DNA of 64,000 bases from an uncultured Acholeplasmatales bacterium (lineage in GTDB: Bacteria > Bacillota_I > Bacilli_A > Acholeplasmatales > Anaeroplasmataceae). Shown here in pieces: positions 52,602-62,095 of this stretch (the stretch's first letter is position 1; each line of letters begins with the position of its first letter). The position numbers and the translations under genes are program-made. The stretch covers positions 1-64,000 of the forward strand of contig CALUXS010000001.1 of the NCBI GenBank assembly GCA_944324805.1, written 5' to 3'. Below the pieces are notes generated by a model. It worked only from the letters and a program-made list of their open reading frames with translations. It had not been told where the DNA came from and made no database searches.

Positions 52602-53139
52602 TTTTCTTATTACAGGTAAAAGACAAATCGGTAAGAGCAGTCTTATTAAGCAAGTATGTAAAGAAAATTCTTTAGATATTTGTGGCTTTGTTACTCTTGC
52701 TAATTATGATAATAATGGAACTCGAACAGGTTTTTATTATCATGCTCTTTTACCTGTTTTTTTATGCGAAGACCTACTAAATGATTTACCAATCATGGTA
52801 GAAACAACACCTGTCTTTGCTACTTTTGACACTTTGGGAATACCAACATTAGAAAGAATATTGCTTTGTGATAAAAAAGTTGTGGTTTTAGATGAAATCG
52901 GTAGAATTGAAAAAAATAATGAAGCATATATTGCTTTACTTAATAAAATATTAGATTCAAATAAATTTGTTTTAGGCGTTTTAAAGAAGGAAGATATTCC
53001 TTTTATAAATGAAATAAAAAAAAGAAATGATGTTTATATTTATGATTTAGATGTTTTAGATTATAATATTGTTAAGAGTGAGATAGAAATAAGTTTAAAT
53101 AATTATGAGGAGAAATTTATTGATGAAAAGAATAATTAG
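52591..53139 (+). CDS. THEP1-like NTPase
   Basis: 182 residues with Walker A GKRQIGKSS, Walker B VVLDEIGRIE and the family's LERILLCDKKV, KKEDIPFINEIKKRNDVYIYDLD. THEP1-type proteins hydrolyse NTPs; their role is unknown. It starts at TTG 52591 and overlaps the permease by 11 bases, with only a purine-rich AAGAAG upstream. Its place in this operon suggests a link to purine or cofactor metabolism, but that is conjecture. Confidence 0.75.
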   Translation: MITNFLITGKRQIGKSSLIKQVCKENSLDICGFVTLANYDNNGTRTGFYYHALLPVFLCEDLLNDLPIMVETTPVFATFDTLGIPTLERILLCDKKVVVLDEIGRIEKNNEAYIALLNKILDSNKFVLGVLKKEDIPFINEIKKRNDVYIYDLDVLDYNIVKSEIEISLNNYEEKFIDEKNN

Positions 53140-54112
53140 TTTTGTATTAATCTTTATATTTAGTTTAGGATTATTTAGTTGTAAGGATGAGAATTTTACG
53201 GGAGTAACATTTGTAGATCATGCCGGTAGAACAGTTGCAATTTCTGAACCAGCAAAAAGAATAGTTTCTGGCTATTATAGTTCTACTACACTTTGCCTAA
53301 CTTTAGGACTTAAAGATAATTTGGTTGCTATTGAACAAAAAGCTGATACAAGAAATTTATATAAACAAGCTGCTCCTGAATTGTTAGAACTACCTGGCGT
53401 AAGTACAAAAAAAGGTATTAATTTTGAAGAAACATTAAATTGTAATCCAGATTTAGTAATTTTACCTTTAACACTAAAGGACGAAGCAAAAAAATTTGAG
53501 GATGTGGGAATTAATGTAATTGTAGTGAATCCTGAGACAAGAGAGAGTATTAAAGAAGCTATTAGCTTTATTGGGATGGCAACAGGAACATTACAAAAAG
53601 CTAATGACTATACCGATTTTAACGATGAATTAATAGATGAGATTAATTCAAAAACTTCTAAAATTACTGATTTACCTAAAGTTTATATTTCTTCAACTAG
53701 TAATTATTTAAATACTTTTTCAAAAGGATATTTACAACATAAATTAATATCAATTGCTGGTGGAATAAGCGTTTCTAAGGAAGTTGTAGGAGATGAAGTA
53801 TCTCCTGAACAATTATTAGAGTGGAATCCTGAGTATTTTTTCTATGTTGCTGATGCTACTTATAGTAATGAAAATATTTTAGCTGATTCTAAAATAAATA
53901 GTTTAGAGTGTTTAGAAAAAAATTTATATCAAGTTCCTTCTAAGCTTGAAAATTGGGATGCTAATAATTCTTCATATGCTTTAGGTGCGTTATGGATGGC
54001 AGCTACTTTGCATCCGGATTTATTCACATTAGAATATGTTTTTGAAAAAGCACAAGAATTTTATTTAAAATTTTATGATTTAGAAATAAATAGAGAGATG
54101 TTGGAATTTTAA
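53123..54112 (+). CDS. ABC transporter substrate-binding lipoprotein (FecB/BtuF type)
   Basis: About 329 residues. The N-terminus is a lipoprotein signal (LFSC lipobox, Cys20), followed by the FecB-type binding fold with TFVDHAGRTVAI, RIVSGYYSSTTLCLTLGL and NPDLVILPLTL. This class usually binds siderophores, haem or cobalamin, but relatives carry molybdate or tungstate in other bacteria. Given the molybdoenzyme downstream, molybdate is a reasonable guess only. ATG 53123 follows GAGGAGA at 53107; the preceding gene overlaps it. Confidence 0.85.
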   Translation: MKRIISFVLIFIFSLGLFSCKDENFTGVTFVDHAGRTVAISEPAKRIVSGYYSSTTLCLTLGLKDNLVAIEQKADTRNLYKQAAPELLELPGVSTKKGINFEETLNCNPDLVILPLTLKDEAKKFEDVGINVIVVNPETRESIKEAISFIGMATGTLQKANDYTDFNDELIDEINSKTSKITDLPKVYISSTSNYLNTFSKGYLQHKLISIAGGISVSKEVVGDEVSPEQLLEWNPEYFFYVADATYSNENILADSKINSLECLEKNLYQVPSKLENWDANNSSYALGALWMAATLHPDLFTLEYVFEKAQEFYLKFYDLEINREMLEF

Positions 54113-54127
54113 TAAGGAGGTTTCTTC

Positions 54128-55105
54128 TTGAAATTAAAGCTAATATTTACAATTCTATTATTATTAATAATATGTTTTTGTTCTATATTTATAGGTAGGT
54201 ATAACTTATCATTTATTGATGTTATTAAAGTTTTTTTAGGCCAAAATAATGATAAAATAATGCAAGGTGTTGTTTTGAATATTCGTTTACCTAGAATTAT
54301 TTATGTTGTTATTGCTGGTATGTCTTTATCATTAGCAGGTTTTATTTATCAAACAATTTTTAAAAATAATTTGGCTTCACCTGATTTATTAGGTGTTTCG
54401 ACAGGAGGAGCTTGTGGAGCTATAATTGCTATTTTATTTGCTAATTCTAATGCTTATTTAATTCAATTATTTGCTTTTATTGCTAGTATTCTAACAGTTT
54501 TATTTTCATTATTTCTAGCAAAAACAATGCGGGGAAATAAGATGTATAATCTAGTGATTGCTGGTATAATTATTAGTGCGTTGGCAAATGCATTAATAAT
54601 GTTTTTTAAATATGTTGCAGATCCTGAAAGAGAATTGCAAACAATTGATTATTGGCTTATGGGAAGTTTTCATAATATTGATTGGCAGGATGTTATTATA
54701 ACTAGTACATTAGCTATCCCTTCATTAATATTACTTATTATTTGGGAAAGAAAAATAAGAATATTAACTTTATCAGATGCTGAAGCTAAGACTCTTGGAG
54801 TTAATGTAAATGTGTTTAGAATTATTATAATAGTTTTATCTACAATATTAGTTTCAACAGTTATTTCTACAGTAGGAATCGTTTCATGGATTGGATTAAT
54901 AATTCCTCATATTGCAAAAAGAATTTTTAGAGGAACCTTTAAATTTAATATGATTATGTCACTGTTACTTGGAGCTATAGTTTTACTTATCGCAGATACT
55001 ATAGCAAGAAGTATTAGTGAAACAGAAGTTCCTATTAGTATTTTTACTTCGTTAATTGGTGCAGTTACATTAGGAGTTATTATGATTAAGGGAGCTGATA
55101 AATAG
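54128..55105 (+). CDS. FecCD-type ABC transporter permease
   Basis: 325 residues and about ten helices. It carries the FecCD signature: IRLPRIIYVVIAGMSLSLAG, GVSTGGACGAIIAI and VGIVSWIGLIIPHIAKRIF. It is the membrane channel for the lipoprotein just upstream. TTG 54128 is used behind AAGGAGG, 7 bases away. The stop overlaps the GTG of the ATPase gene by one base. Confidence 0.93.
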   Translation: MKLKLIFTILLLLIICFCSIFIGRYNLSFIDVIKVFLGQNNDKIMQGVVLNIRLPRIIYVVIAGMSLSLAGFIYQTIFKNNLASPDLLGVSTGGACGAIIAILFANSNAYLIQLFAFIASILTVLFSLFLAKTMRGNKMYNLVIAGIIISALANALIMFFKYVADPERELQTIDYWLMGSFHNIDWQDVIITSTLAIPSLILLIIWERKIRILTLSDAEAKTLGVNVNVFRIIIIVLSTILVSTVISTVGIVSWIGLIIPHIAKRIFRGTFKFNMIMSLLLGAIVLLIADTIARSISETEVPISIFTSLIGAVTLGVIMIKGADK

Positions 55106-55857
55106 TGCCTATTAGAATTGAAAATCTAAATTTATATTATAATAATAAAAAAATTATTGATTCATTTTCTGTTCTTATACCAGATAACAAAATTGTTGCT
55201 ATAGTTGGATTGAATGGAGCTGGTAAATCAACTTTGATTAAAGGTCTAATTGGAACATTAAAAATCAAAAGTGGGAATATTTTTTACGATGAGAGAAATG
55301 TTAAAGAAATTAAAACAAATGAAATAGCGAATTTAATCTCCTACGTACCACAAAGTTTAGATGTTAGTTATAATTTTTCAGTTAAAGAATTTGTGTCATT
55401 AGGATTGACAAGAAGAACTAGTGAAAATTACAGGATTGTTGAAAGTGTTCTTATTGAACTAGGTCTAAAAAAATATGAAAATAAGTCTATTTTACAGCTT
55501 TCAATGGGAGAACTAAAGTTGTGTTATTTAGCTAAAGCTTTAGTCCAGGATGCTAAATGGCTAATTCTTGATGAACCAACTGCAAGCTTAGACTATAAAA
55601 GAGAGCATGAATTTTTAGATAAATTAAAAACAATCACTCTAGGAAAAAATAAAAGTGTAATTTTATCTATTCATAATCCAAATCTGGCTCTAAAATATGC
55701 AGATTATTTATTGTTTATTGATACTGGAAAAATGCTAGGAATTTATGAGAATAATTTAGAAAATTATGATAAGATTTCCACTACATTTGAATATATTTAT
55801 GGCAAAATTATTAAAGAATCTTTTTTAGAAGGAAGGGATAAAAATGTTTTATTATAA
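55105..55857 (+). CDS. ABC transporter ATP-binding protein (FecE type)
   Basis: 250 residues with Walker A GLNGAGKST, Q-loop SYVPQSL, signature LSMGELK (S-M-G-E), and Walker B LILDEPTASLD. It powers the FecB/FecCD importer. The start is GTG 55105, overlapping the permease stop (TAGTG). Its end overlaps the next gene by 14 bases, which ties the importer to the molybdoenzyme subunits. Confidence 0.94.
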   Translation: MPIRIENLNLYYNNKKIIDSFSVLIPDNKIVAIVGLNGAGKSTLIKGLIGTLKIKSGNIFYDERNVKEIKTNEIANLISYVPQSLDVSYNFSVKEFVSLGLTRRTSENYRIVESVLIELGLKKYENKSILQLSMGELKLCYLAKALVQDAKWLILDEPTASLDYKREHEFLDKLKTITLGKNKSVILSIHNPNLALKYADYLLFIDTGKMLGIYENNLENYDKISTTFEYIYGKIIKESFLEGRDKNVLL

Positions 55858-56599
55858 GAATTATGTTCTAGCTTCATCATTGGAGGAAGCATATAATTTA
55901 AATCAAAAAAAGAATAATAAAATTATTGCTGGTAATGGCTGGTTGAAGCTTTCAAACAATCAAAAAGATACTCTTATTGATTTATCAAATTTAGGATTAG
56001 ATCAAATAGTTGAAGATGATAACCAATATAAAATCGGAGCAATGGTAACTTTACGCGAGTTAGAAAAAAATATAAGTTTGAATAGATATACGAATAATGC
56101 ACTTAAAGATTCTTTAAAATCAATTGTTGGTACACAGTTTCGTAATACTGTCACAATAGGAGGATCATTGTGGGGACGTTTTGGATTTTCTGATCCGTTA
56201 ACTCTATTTTTAGCACTTGATACATATGTTGAACTATATAATAAAGGAATTGTTCCATTATCAGAGTTTGTAAACTATAATTATGACAATGACATTTTAA
56301 TAAATATAATTGTTAAAAAAGAAAAGATAAATGTTTCTTATGAGGCATTTAGGAATCAAGCTACAGATTTCCCCGTTTTGACTTGTGCATTAAGTAAGGT
56401 AAATGATAAGTATCGTTTAGTTATAGGTGCTAGACCGGAAAAAGCCCAAGTAATTATTATTGAAAACGATCAGATAAGTGATTATAAAAAACTAGCTAAT
56501 ATGTTTAAATATTCTTCTAATATGCGTGCATCTAAAGAGTATAGATTACATTTAGCAGAGGTTTTGATAAAGAGAAATAAAGAAAAATTGGGAGAATAA
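55844..56599 (+). CDS. Molybdenum hydroxylase FAD subunit (XdhB/CoxM type)
   Basis: 251 residues, slightly short for the family. The FAD-binding region shows IIAGNGWLKL near the N-terminus and TVTIGGSLWGRFGFSDPL, where most relatives have GGN-I/L-A at the flavin. The C-terminal domain (PVLTCALSK, RLVIGARPEKA) is of the CO-dehydrogenase flavoprotein type. It passes electrons from the iron-sulfur subunit to NAD. GAAGGAAGGG precedes the ATG. Confidence 0.88.
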   Translation: MFYYKNYVLASSLEEAYNLNQKKNNKIIAGNGWLKLSNNQKDTLIDLSNLGLDQIVEDDNQYKIGAMVTLRELEKNISLNRYTNNALKDSLKSIVGTQFRNTVTIGGSLWGRFGFSDPLTLFLALDTYVELYNKGIVPLSEFVNYNYDNDILINIIVKKEKINVSYEAFRNQATDFPVLTCALSKVNDKYRLVIGARPEKAQVIIIENDQISDYKKLANMFKYSSNMRASKEYRLHLAEVLIKRNKEKLGE

Positions 56600-56602
56600 G
56601 AC

Positions 56603-57064
56603 ATGAGAATAAAATTATGGATTAATAACAAATTATATGATGAAGATGTTCCTGTTAATACTCCAATGCTTGAATATTTAAGAAGTAAAGGATGTTATAG
56701 TGTTAAAAGAGGATGTGAAACCTCAAATTGTGGACTTTGTACCGTTTGGATTGATGGTAAACCAATATTATCTTGTACATATCCTTTGCAAAGAGCTAAC
56801 AATAAACATATAACAACATTAGAGGGTCTACAATTAGAGGCAAAGGAGTTTGGTGGTTTTTTAGCTGATCAAGGTGCTGATCAGTGTGGTTTTTGTAACA
56901 CAGGATTTATTATGAATGTACTAGCGATGGTTAATGAATTAAAAAATCCTACTGAAGAAGAAATTTTAGAATACTTGCAAGGAAATTTATGCCGTTGTAC
57001 AGGATATATGGGACAACTAAGAGCAATTAAGGCTTTTCTCGATTATAAGCAAGGAGGAAAATAG
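56603..57064 (+). CDS. Molybdenum hydroxylase [2Fe-2S] subunit
   Basis: 153 residues with two [2Fe-2S] clusters. The ferredoxin-like one is GCETSNCGLCTVWIDGKPILSC (four Cys) and the helical one is CGFCNTGF plus CRCTGY. It carries electrons from the molybdenum subunit to the FAD subunit. It starts 3 bases after the FAD gene. Confidence 0.95.
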   Translation: MRIKLWINNKLYDEDVPVNTPMLEYLRSKGCYSVKRGCETSNCGLCTVWIDGKPILSCTYPLQRANNKHITTLEGLQLEAKEFGGFLADQGADQCGFCNTGFIMNVLAMVNELKNPTEEEILEYLQGNLCRCTGYMGQLRAIKAFLDYKQGGK

Positions 57065-57067
57065 TAT

Positions 57068-59356
57068 ATGCAAGAAAAATTTGTTAATAAAGGTATTAGA
57101 AAAAAAGATTCTATGTCTTTAGTTACTGGAAAACCAGTATATGCGGATGATATTGCTCCTAAAGATTGTTTGATAGTAAAATTGCTAAGAAGTCCTCATG
57201 CTAATGCAATAATAGAAGATATTAATGTTAATATAGCTTGCAAGGTTCCTGGAATAGTTGCAGTTTATACACATAAAGATGTTCCGCAAAATAGATTTAC
57301 ATTTGCAGGGCAAACTTATCCTGAACCAAGCCCATACGATCGTTTAATTTTAGATAGTCATGTACGCCATGTTGGAGATATTGTGGCAATTGTTGCTGGT
57401 GAATCTGAAGAGGCATGTGATAAGGCTTTAAAATTAATAAAAGTAAAATATAAAGTTTTAGATGCATTGCTTGATTTTAGAAAAGCAAAAGATAATGAGC
57501 TATTAATACATCCTGAAGATTCGTGGAAGGCACTATGCGAAGTTGGAGCTGATAATAAAAGAAATCTTTGTGCTAGTGGTTCTTCAAGCGATGGTGATGT
57601 AGAAAAAGAATTTAGAGAAAGTGATGTCATAATAGAACGTACTTATCATACAAAGGCCAATCAGCAAGCAACAATGGAAACTTTTAGAGCATTTTCCTAT
57701 TTAGATATATATGGAAGATTAAATGTTGTATCTTCTACACAAATTACATTTCATGTTAGAAGAATTCTTGCAAATGCCCTTGGAATAGAAAAATCTCAAA
57801 TAAATGTTATTAAACCTAGAATTGGTGGTGGATTCGGAGCTAAGCAAACTGCAATTTGTGAAGTTTATCCAGCATTTGTAACATTAAAAACAGGTAGACC
57901 TGCTAAAATAGTTTTTACAAGAGAAGAAAATCAGATTGCCTCTTCACCACGTCATGAGATGGAAATAACTATTAAAATTGGTGCTATGAAAGATGGGCAT
58001 ATAAAAGCAATTGATTTATATACTTTGTCTAATACAGGAGCATATGGTGAGCATGGACCTACAACAGTAGGATTATCTGGACATAAATCTATTCCATTAT
58101 ATAGCAAGATTCCTGCTCATCGTTTCTCTTATGATGTTGTATATACAAATGTTATGTCTGCTGGTGCTTACCGCGGATATGGTGCTACACAGGGTATATT
58201 TGCTATGGAATCTATTATTGACGAATTAGCATTGAAACTTGGTATTGATCCAATTACTATTAGAGAAATTAACATGACTAGAGAAGGCGACAAAATGCCG
58301 GCTTATTATAATGAAACTGCTAGAAGTTGCGCATTAGATAAATGCTTAAATAGATGTAAAGAGATGATGGATTGGGATAGTAAGTATCCTGCTAAAGTAG
58401 TTAGTAAGAACAAAGTACGTGGTGTTGGTATGGCCTTAGCTATGCAGGGCTCATCAATATCTAATCTTGACGTTGCCTCAGTAGCATTAAAGGTAAATGA
58501 TGATGGATTTTATAGTTTAATGATTGGTGCTTCAGATATGGGAACAGGGTGTGATACTATTTTAGCTCAAATGGCCGCTGATTGTTTACTTTGTGATGTT
58601 GATGACATAATAGTATCAGGCGTTAACACTGACACATCTCCTTATGATTCTGGTTCATATGCCTCATCTACAACTTATTTGACAGGTATGGCAGTTGTTA
58701 AAACCGCAGAGAAATTAATAGCTAAAATTAAACATTATGCAGCAGAGATTTTAAATGTTTCAGTTGATGAGTTGACTTTTGATGGTAAGAAAATTACAAC
58801 TTTAGACAAGACTAAAGAAATTACACTTAAAAATTTAGCTAACTGCTCTCAATGTAACAATAATAATGCATTATTTGCTACAGAATCACATTCATCGCCT
58901 GTTTCTCCACCACCATTTATGGTTGGTATGGCCGAAGTAGAAGTCGATTTAGAAACAGGAAAAGTTGAATTGATTAATTATAAAGCAGTTGTAGATTGTG
59001 GTACTGTCATTAATCCTAATTTAGCTCGTGTTCAAACAGAAGGTGGATTAGTACAAGGAATTGGCATGACACTTTTTGAGGATGTAAGCTATAATGATTT
59101 AGGTATGGTTAGAAATAATTCTTTCATGCAATATAAGATACCAACTCGTCAAGATATTGGTAATATTGAGGTCGATTTTAGAAGTTCATATGAGCCAACA
59201 GGGCCATTTGGAGCTAAATCAATTGGAGAAATTGTTATTAATACACCTGCTCCTGCAATAGCCAATGCGATTTATAATGCAACTAAGGTTAGAATAAGAG
59301 AATTACCTATTACACCTGAAAAAGTATATTTTGGATTGAAAAAGAATGAAGATTGA
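57068..59356 (+). CDS. Xanthine dehydrogenase-type molybdenum subunit
   Basis: 762 residues, the usual size of the molybdopterin-binding subunit. It has RIGGGFGAKQ, GAYRGYGATQG, GASDMGTGCDTILAQMAAD, and the catalytic glutamate Glu721 in AKSIGEIVI. It hydroxylates a purine-type or other heterocyclic substrate with water as oxygen source. Xanthine or hypoxanthine is favoured by the permease and riboswitch ahead of it. The usual His after ME(T/P) is replaced in METF, so substrate choice is uncertain. AAGGAGG precedes the start. Confidence 0.88.
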   Translation: MQEKFVNKGIRKKDSMSLVTGKPVYADDIAPKDCLIVKLLRSPHANAIIEDINVNIACKVPGIVAVYTHKDVPQNRFTFAGQTYPEPSPYDRLILDSHVRHVGDIVAIVAGESEEACDKALKLIKVKYKVLDALLDFRKAKDNELLIHPEDSWKALCEVGADNKRNLCASGSSSDGDVEKEFRESDVIIERTYHTKANQQATMETFRAFSYLDIYGRLNVVSSTQITFHVRRILANALGIEKSQINVIKPRIGGGFGAKQTAICEVYPAFVTLKTGRPAKIVFTREENQIASSPRHEMEITIKIGAMKDGHIKAIDLYTLSNTGAYGEHGPTTVGLSGHKSIPLYSKIPAHRFSYDVVYTNVMSAGAYRGYGATQGIFAMESIIDELALKLGIDPITIREINMTREGDKMPAYYNETARSCALDKCLNRCKEMMDWDSKYPAKVVSKNKVRGVGMALAMQGSSISNLDVASVALKVNDDGFYSLMIGASDMGTGCDTILAQMAADCLLCDVDDIIVSGVNTDTSPYDSGSYASSTTYLTGMAVVKTAEKLIAKIKHYAAEILNVSVDELTFDGKKITTLDKTKEITLKNLANCSQCNNNNALFATESHSSPVSPPPFMVGMAEVEVDLETGKVELINYKAVVDCGTVINPNLARVQTEGGLVQGIGMTLFEDVSYNDLGMVRNNSFMQYKIPTRQDIGNIEVDFRSSYEPTGPFGAKSIGEIVINTPAPAIANAIYNATKVRIRELPITPEKVYFGLKKNED

Positions 59357-59909
59357 TATAATAGTTCTAGCATCAGGTATGTCTAAAAGATTTGGTAAAA
59401 AAAATAAACTCTTTTACAAAATATCTGGTGTTAGCATGATTGAAAGAACATTAAAACTCGGTAATATGCTTAAAAAGAAATTGCCAGATTTTATTTCTGA
59501 ATTAGTAGTAGTTTCGTGCTATGATGAAATATATGAATTAGCAAAAAAATATAATTATAAATATATCTTAAATTTAGAATATCAAAAAGGAATTTCTGAA
59601 TCTATTCATCTTGGCGTAAAAGCTACTAATAACTATATGATGTTTTTAGTTAGTGATGAACCATATTTAAAACTAAACACCCTAGAAAAGTATGTAAGAG
59701 AGTTTGAAAAATCTACGTATAAACTTGCAACATTATCAGATGATGAAAATAATTTGGGTAACCCATGTATTTTTTCTAGAGATTACGAAGAAGAATTATT
59801 ATCATTAATCGGAGATAAGGGTGGAAAGAAAATAATTTTAAATAATTTAGACAAAACTTTTATTTTCAAAGTTGAAAGTAAAGAACTAGTTGATATTGAT
59901 TATCTATAA
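59346..59909 (+). CDS. MocA-like molybdenum cofactor nucleotidyltransferase
   Basis: 187 residues with the GT-A type nucleotidyltransferase fold. The start IIVLASGMSKRFGKKNKL stands for the LAAGxSxRMGxxK loop, and VSDEPYL for the metal-binding DxPxL. It would attach CMP (or GMP) to the molybdenum cofactor before insertion into the hydroxylase. It overlaps the Mo subunit gene by 11 bases and closes the operon. Confidence 0.85.
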   Translation: MKIDIIVLASGMSKRFGKKNKLFYKISGVSMIERTLKLGNMLKKKLPDFISELVVVSCYDEIYELAKKYNYKYILNLEYQKGISESIHLGVKATNNYMMFLVSDEPYLKLNTLEKYVREFEKSTYKLATLSDDENNLGNPCIFSRDYEEELLSLIGDKGGKKIILNNLDKTFIFKVESKELVDIDYL

Positions 59910-59913
59910 AAAG

Positions 59914-59957
59914 AGAAAAAGTCACAAACCATAAATATAGGTTTGTGACTTTTTTAT
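59914..59957. terminator. Bidirectional terminator
   Basis: AAAAAGTCACAAACC (59916-59930) pairs with GGTTTGTGACTTTTT (59940-59954); it ends both the operon and the convergent permease. Confidence 0.88.
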
Positions 59958-61072
59958 ATAACGAATATAGAAACGATTAGTAGAATAATTAAAAATAAAT
60001 AATTTATTCCTAAAAATAATCCTAGGTATTTAGCAGTATGACCAGGATTAACTTTTCTATAAAAATTTAAGGTTATTAAACTAGCTAGTGAAGCAATTGG
60101 CGTGCCTAATCCACCAATATTTACTCCAACTAGTAGATTTGCATAGTCATCAGTAAAGCGAGATAATAAAATTGCTGAGGGAACATTGCTTATAAATTGA
60201 CAAGATATCGTACTAAAAACTAAAACTGATTTACTTAGTAATGTCTCAAATAAATTTTTTACCGCGTCTATTCTTGCCATATTCCCAGAGAAAATAAAAA
60301 AGGCTGTAAAAGTTAAAAGTAAGCAATAATCAACACCAAAAAAAGATTTATAATCAGTTAAAAGAAGTCCTAAAATTACAATTATTAACCCGTAATAGTA
60401 TGGAAAGACACCAAATACAATCAGTATTGAACAAATAAATAGAATAGAATAAGCAACTACTCGCCATGGTTTAGGCTCATTTATTGTAGAATATTCAACG
60501 CTTATAGGTTCTTTTTTGACAAAAAAACAAGAGCATATAATGAGTAAAAGTGCAACAGCGAAAGGTACTACCATTATTTTTATAAATTCAAGAAATTGAA
60601 TGTTGAAAAAAGAATATATATACAAATTTTGTGGATTACCAAAAGGAGTCAGCATACCACCTAAATTGGCTGCTATATTTTGCATTATAAAAGTGAATGC
60701 ATAATATTCCTTTTTATTGCAACTAGATAGCACAAAATATCCTAATGGCAAGAATGTTATAAGTGCCATATCATTTGCCATAATCATAGATCCAAAATAG
60801 GTTATGAATATCAAAGCCGCAATAGCATTTCTGGTATTTTTGAATTTTCTAATTATAATATCTGCTAGCCAAGAAAAGAAACGAATATTTCTAAATGCAC
60901 TTACAACCGCTAAAGTACAAAATAAGCAAGCTAATGTTTTTAAATCAAAATAACCTAAATATTCTTTATCAAAAGGAACAAAAAAACATGTTATTATAGC
61001 TAAAATAATTGCAATTACAAGAACAAAATTTTTTTTGCAAAATGGAATTATATAACCTTTCAACAAATTCAT
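59954..61072 (-). CDS. SLC13/ArsB-type (ion transporter superfamily) permease
   Basis: About 372 residues, roughly eleven helices. Two related half-motifs are seen: MANDMALITFLPLGYF and ISNVPSAILLSRF, as in citrate/dicarboxylate and arsenite-type transporters of the IT superfamily; GGMLTPFGNPQNLY and GGLGTPIASLASLI are the substrate/ion hairpins. The substrate is not known. ATG 61072 lies behind AGGGGG; a longer in-frame start at 61096 has no site. Confidence 0.85.
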   Translation of the reverse strand: MNLLKGYIIPFCKKNFVLVIAIILAIITCFFVPFDKEYLGYFDLKTLACLFCTLAVVSAFRNIRFFSWLADIIIRKFKNTRNAIAALIFITYFGSMIMANDMALITFLPLGYFVLSSCNKKEYYAFTFIMQNIAANLGGMLTPFGNPQNLYIYSFFNIQFLEFIKIMVVPFAVALLLIICSCFFVKKEPISVEYSTINEPKPWRVVAYSILFICSILIVFGVFPYYYGLIIVILGLLLTDYKSFFGVDYCLLLTFTAFFIFSGNMARIDAVKNLFETLLSKSVLVFSTISCQFISNVPSAILLSRFTDDYANLLVGVNIGGLGTPIASLASLITLNFYRKVNPGHTAKYLGLFLGINYLFLIILLIVSIFVI

Positions 61073-61154
61073 AATTATACCCCCTAAAAATTCCAAAATA
61101 ATTATATGCTTATTTTAAAAAAATTCAATAAAAATAGATAAAAATAATAAATAA

Positions 61155-61163
61155 TGCTATAAT
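61155..61163 (+). promoter_or_regulatory. Extended -10 promoter of the hydrolase/NUDIX genes
   Basis: TGCTATAAT, with TATAAT at 61158-61163; no strong -35. Confidence 0.5.
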
Positions 61164-61183
61164 ATTACAAAGGAGCTGAGTTT

Positions 61184-62095
61184 ATGAAAATAAATGAATA
61201 TAAGATAAAATCAAATTTTGATGGATTAGAATTACAAACTATTGAATATAGACCAGAAAATTTTAATAAAGTAATATTAATTATACATGGGATGTGTGAG
61301 CATCAATTGCGATATAATTCCTTTGCTACTTATTTGGCTAAATATGGCTATTTAGTATATACATATGATCATCGTGGTCACGGAAGAAGTATAAAAGATG
61401 AAAGTGAGCTTGGCTATTTTTCTAAAAAAGATGGCGCTAAAGCGATGATTAATGATTTGTCAACCATAGTAAATTTTATTAAATTACAAAATCCAAATTG
61501 CGAATTTTATATTTTTGCTCATTCAATGGGCTCAATTATTACAAGGTGTTTTTTACAGGAGCATAGTCAATTAGTAGATAAAGTTATTTTATCAGGAGCA
61601 CCTAATTATCAAGCATTGGCGCCTCTAGGACTATTTATTGCAAATTTGGTTATTTTATTCAAAGGTGATAAAAAGCGTTCTAAGCTATTAACTAGTTTAT
61701 CTTTAGGTAAATTTAATAAAAAGGTTGATAACCCAAAAACACAAAATGATTGGATAAGCTATAATGAAGCTAATGTAAAAAAATATAACGATGACAAGCT
61801 ATGTTCTTTTACTTTTACAAACAATGGTTATAAGAATTTATTTAAGTTATTAATTAAAATGCATAAAGTTAGAAATTTTAAAAATGTTAATCATAACTTA
61901 AAGATTTTATTTATGGCAGGTGAAGATGATCCATGCACAGGTGGAAATAAGGGGTTAAATTCATCAGCTAGAACTCTAGTTAAGGCTGGATTTAAAGATA
62001 TAAGCAGACAAGTTTTTCAAGGTATGAGACATGAAATACTAAACGAAGTTGATCATTTAAATGTATATGAAGAAGCGGTAAATTTTTATGAATAA
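61184..62095 (+). CDS. Alpha/beta hydrolase (monoacylglycerol lipase-like)
   Basis: 303 residues. It shows LIIHGMCEHQLRYNSFATYLA, YDHRGHGRS, the nucleophile elbow FAHSMGS, MAGEDDPCTGG (acid) and GMRHEILNE (histidine), the triad layout of lysophospholipase or monoacylglycerol lipase relatives. It probably hydrolyses a small lipid ester. AAGGAG precedes the ATG. It overlaps the next gene by 8 bases. Confidence 0.9.
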   Translation: MKINEYKIKSNFDGLELQTIEYRPENFNKVILIIHGMCEHQLRYNSFATYLAKYGYLVYTYDHRGHGRSIKDESELGYFSKKDGAKAMINDLSTIVNFIKLQNPNCEFYIFAHSMGSIITRCFLQEHSQLVDKVILSGAPNYQALAPLGLFIANLVILFKGDKKRSKLLTSLSLGKFNKKVDNPKTQNDWISYNEANVKKYNDDKLCSFTFTNNGYKNLFKLLIKMHKVRNFKNVNHNLKILFMAGEDDPCTGGNKGLNSSARTLVKAGFKDISRQVFQGMRHEILNEVDHLNVYEEAVNFYE

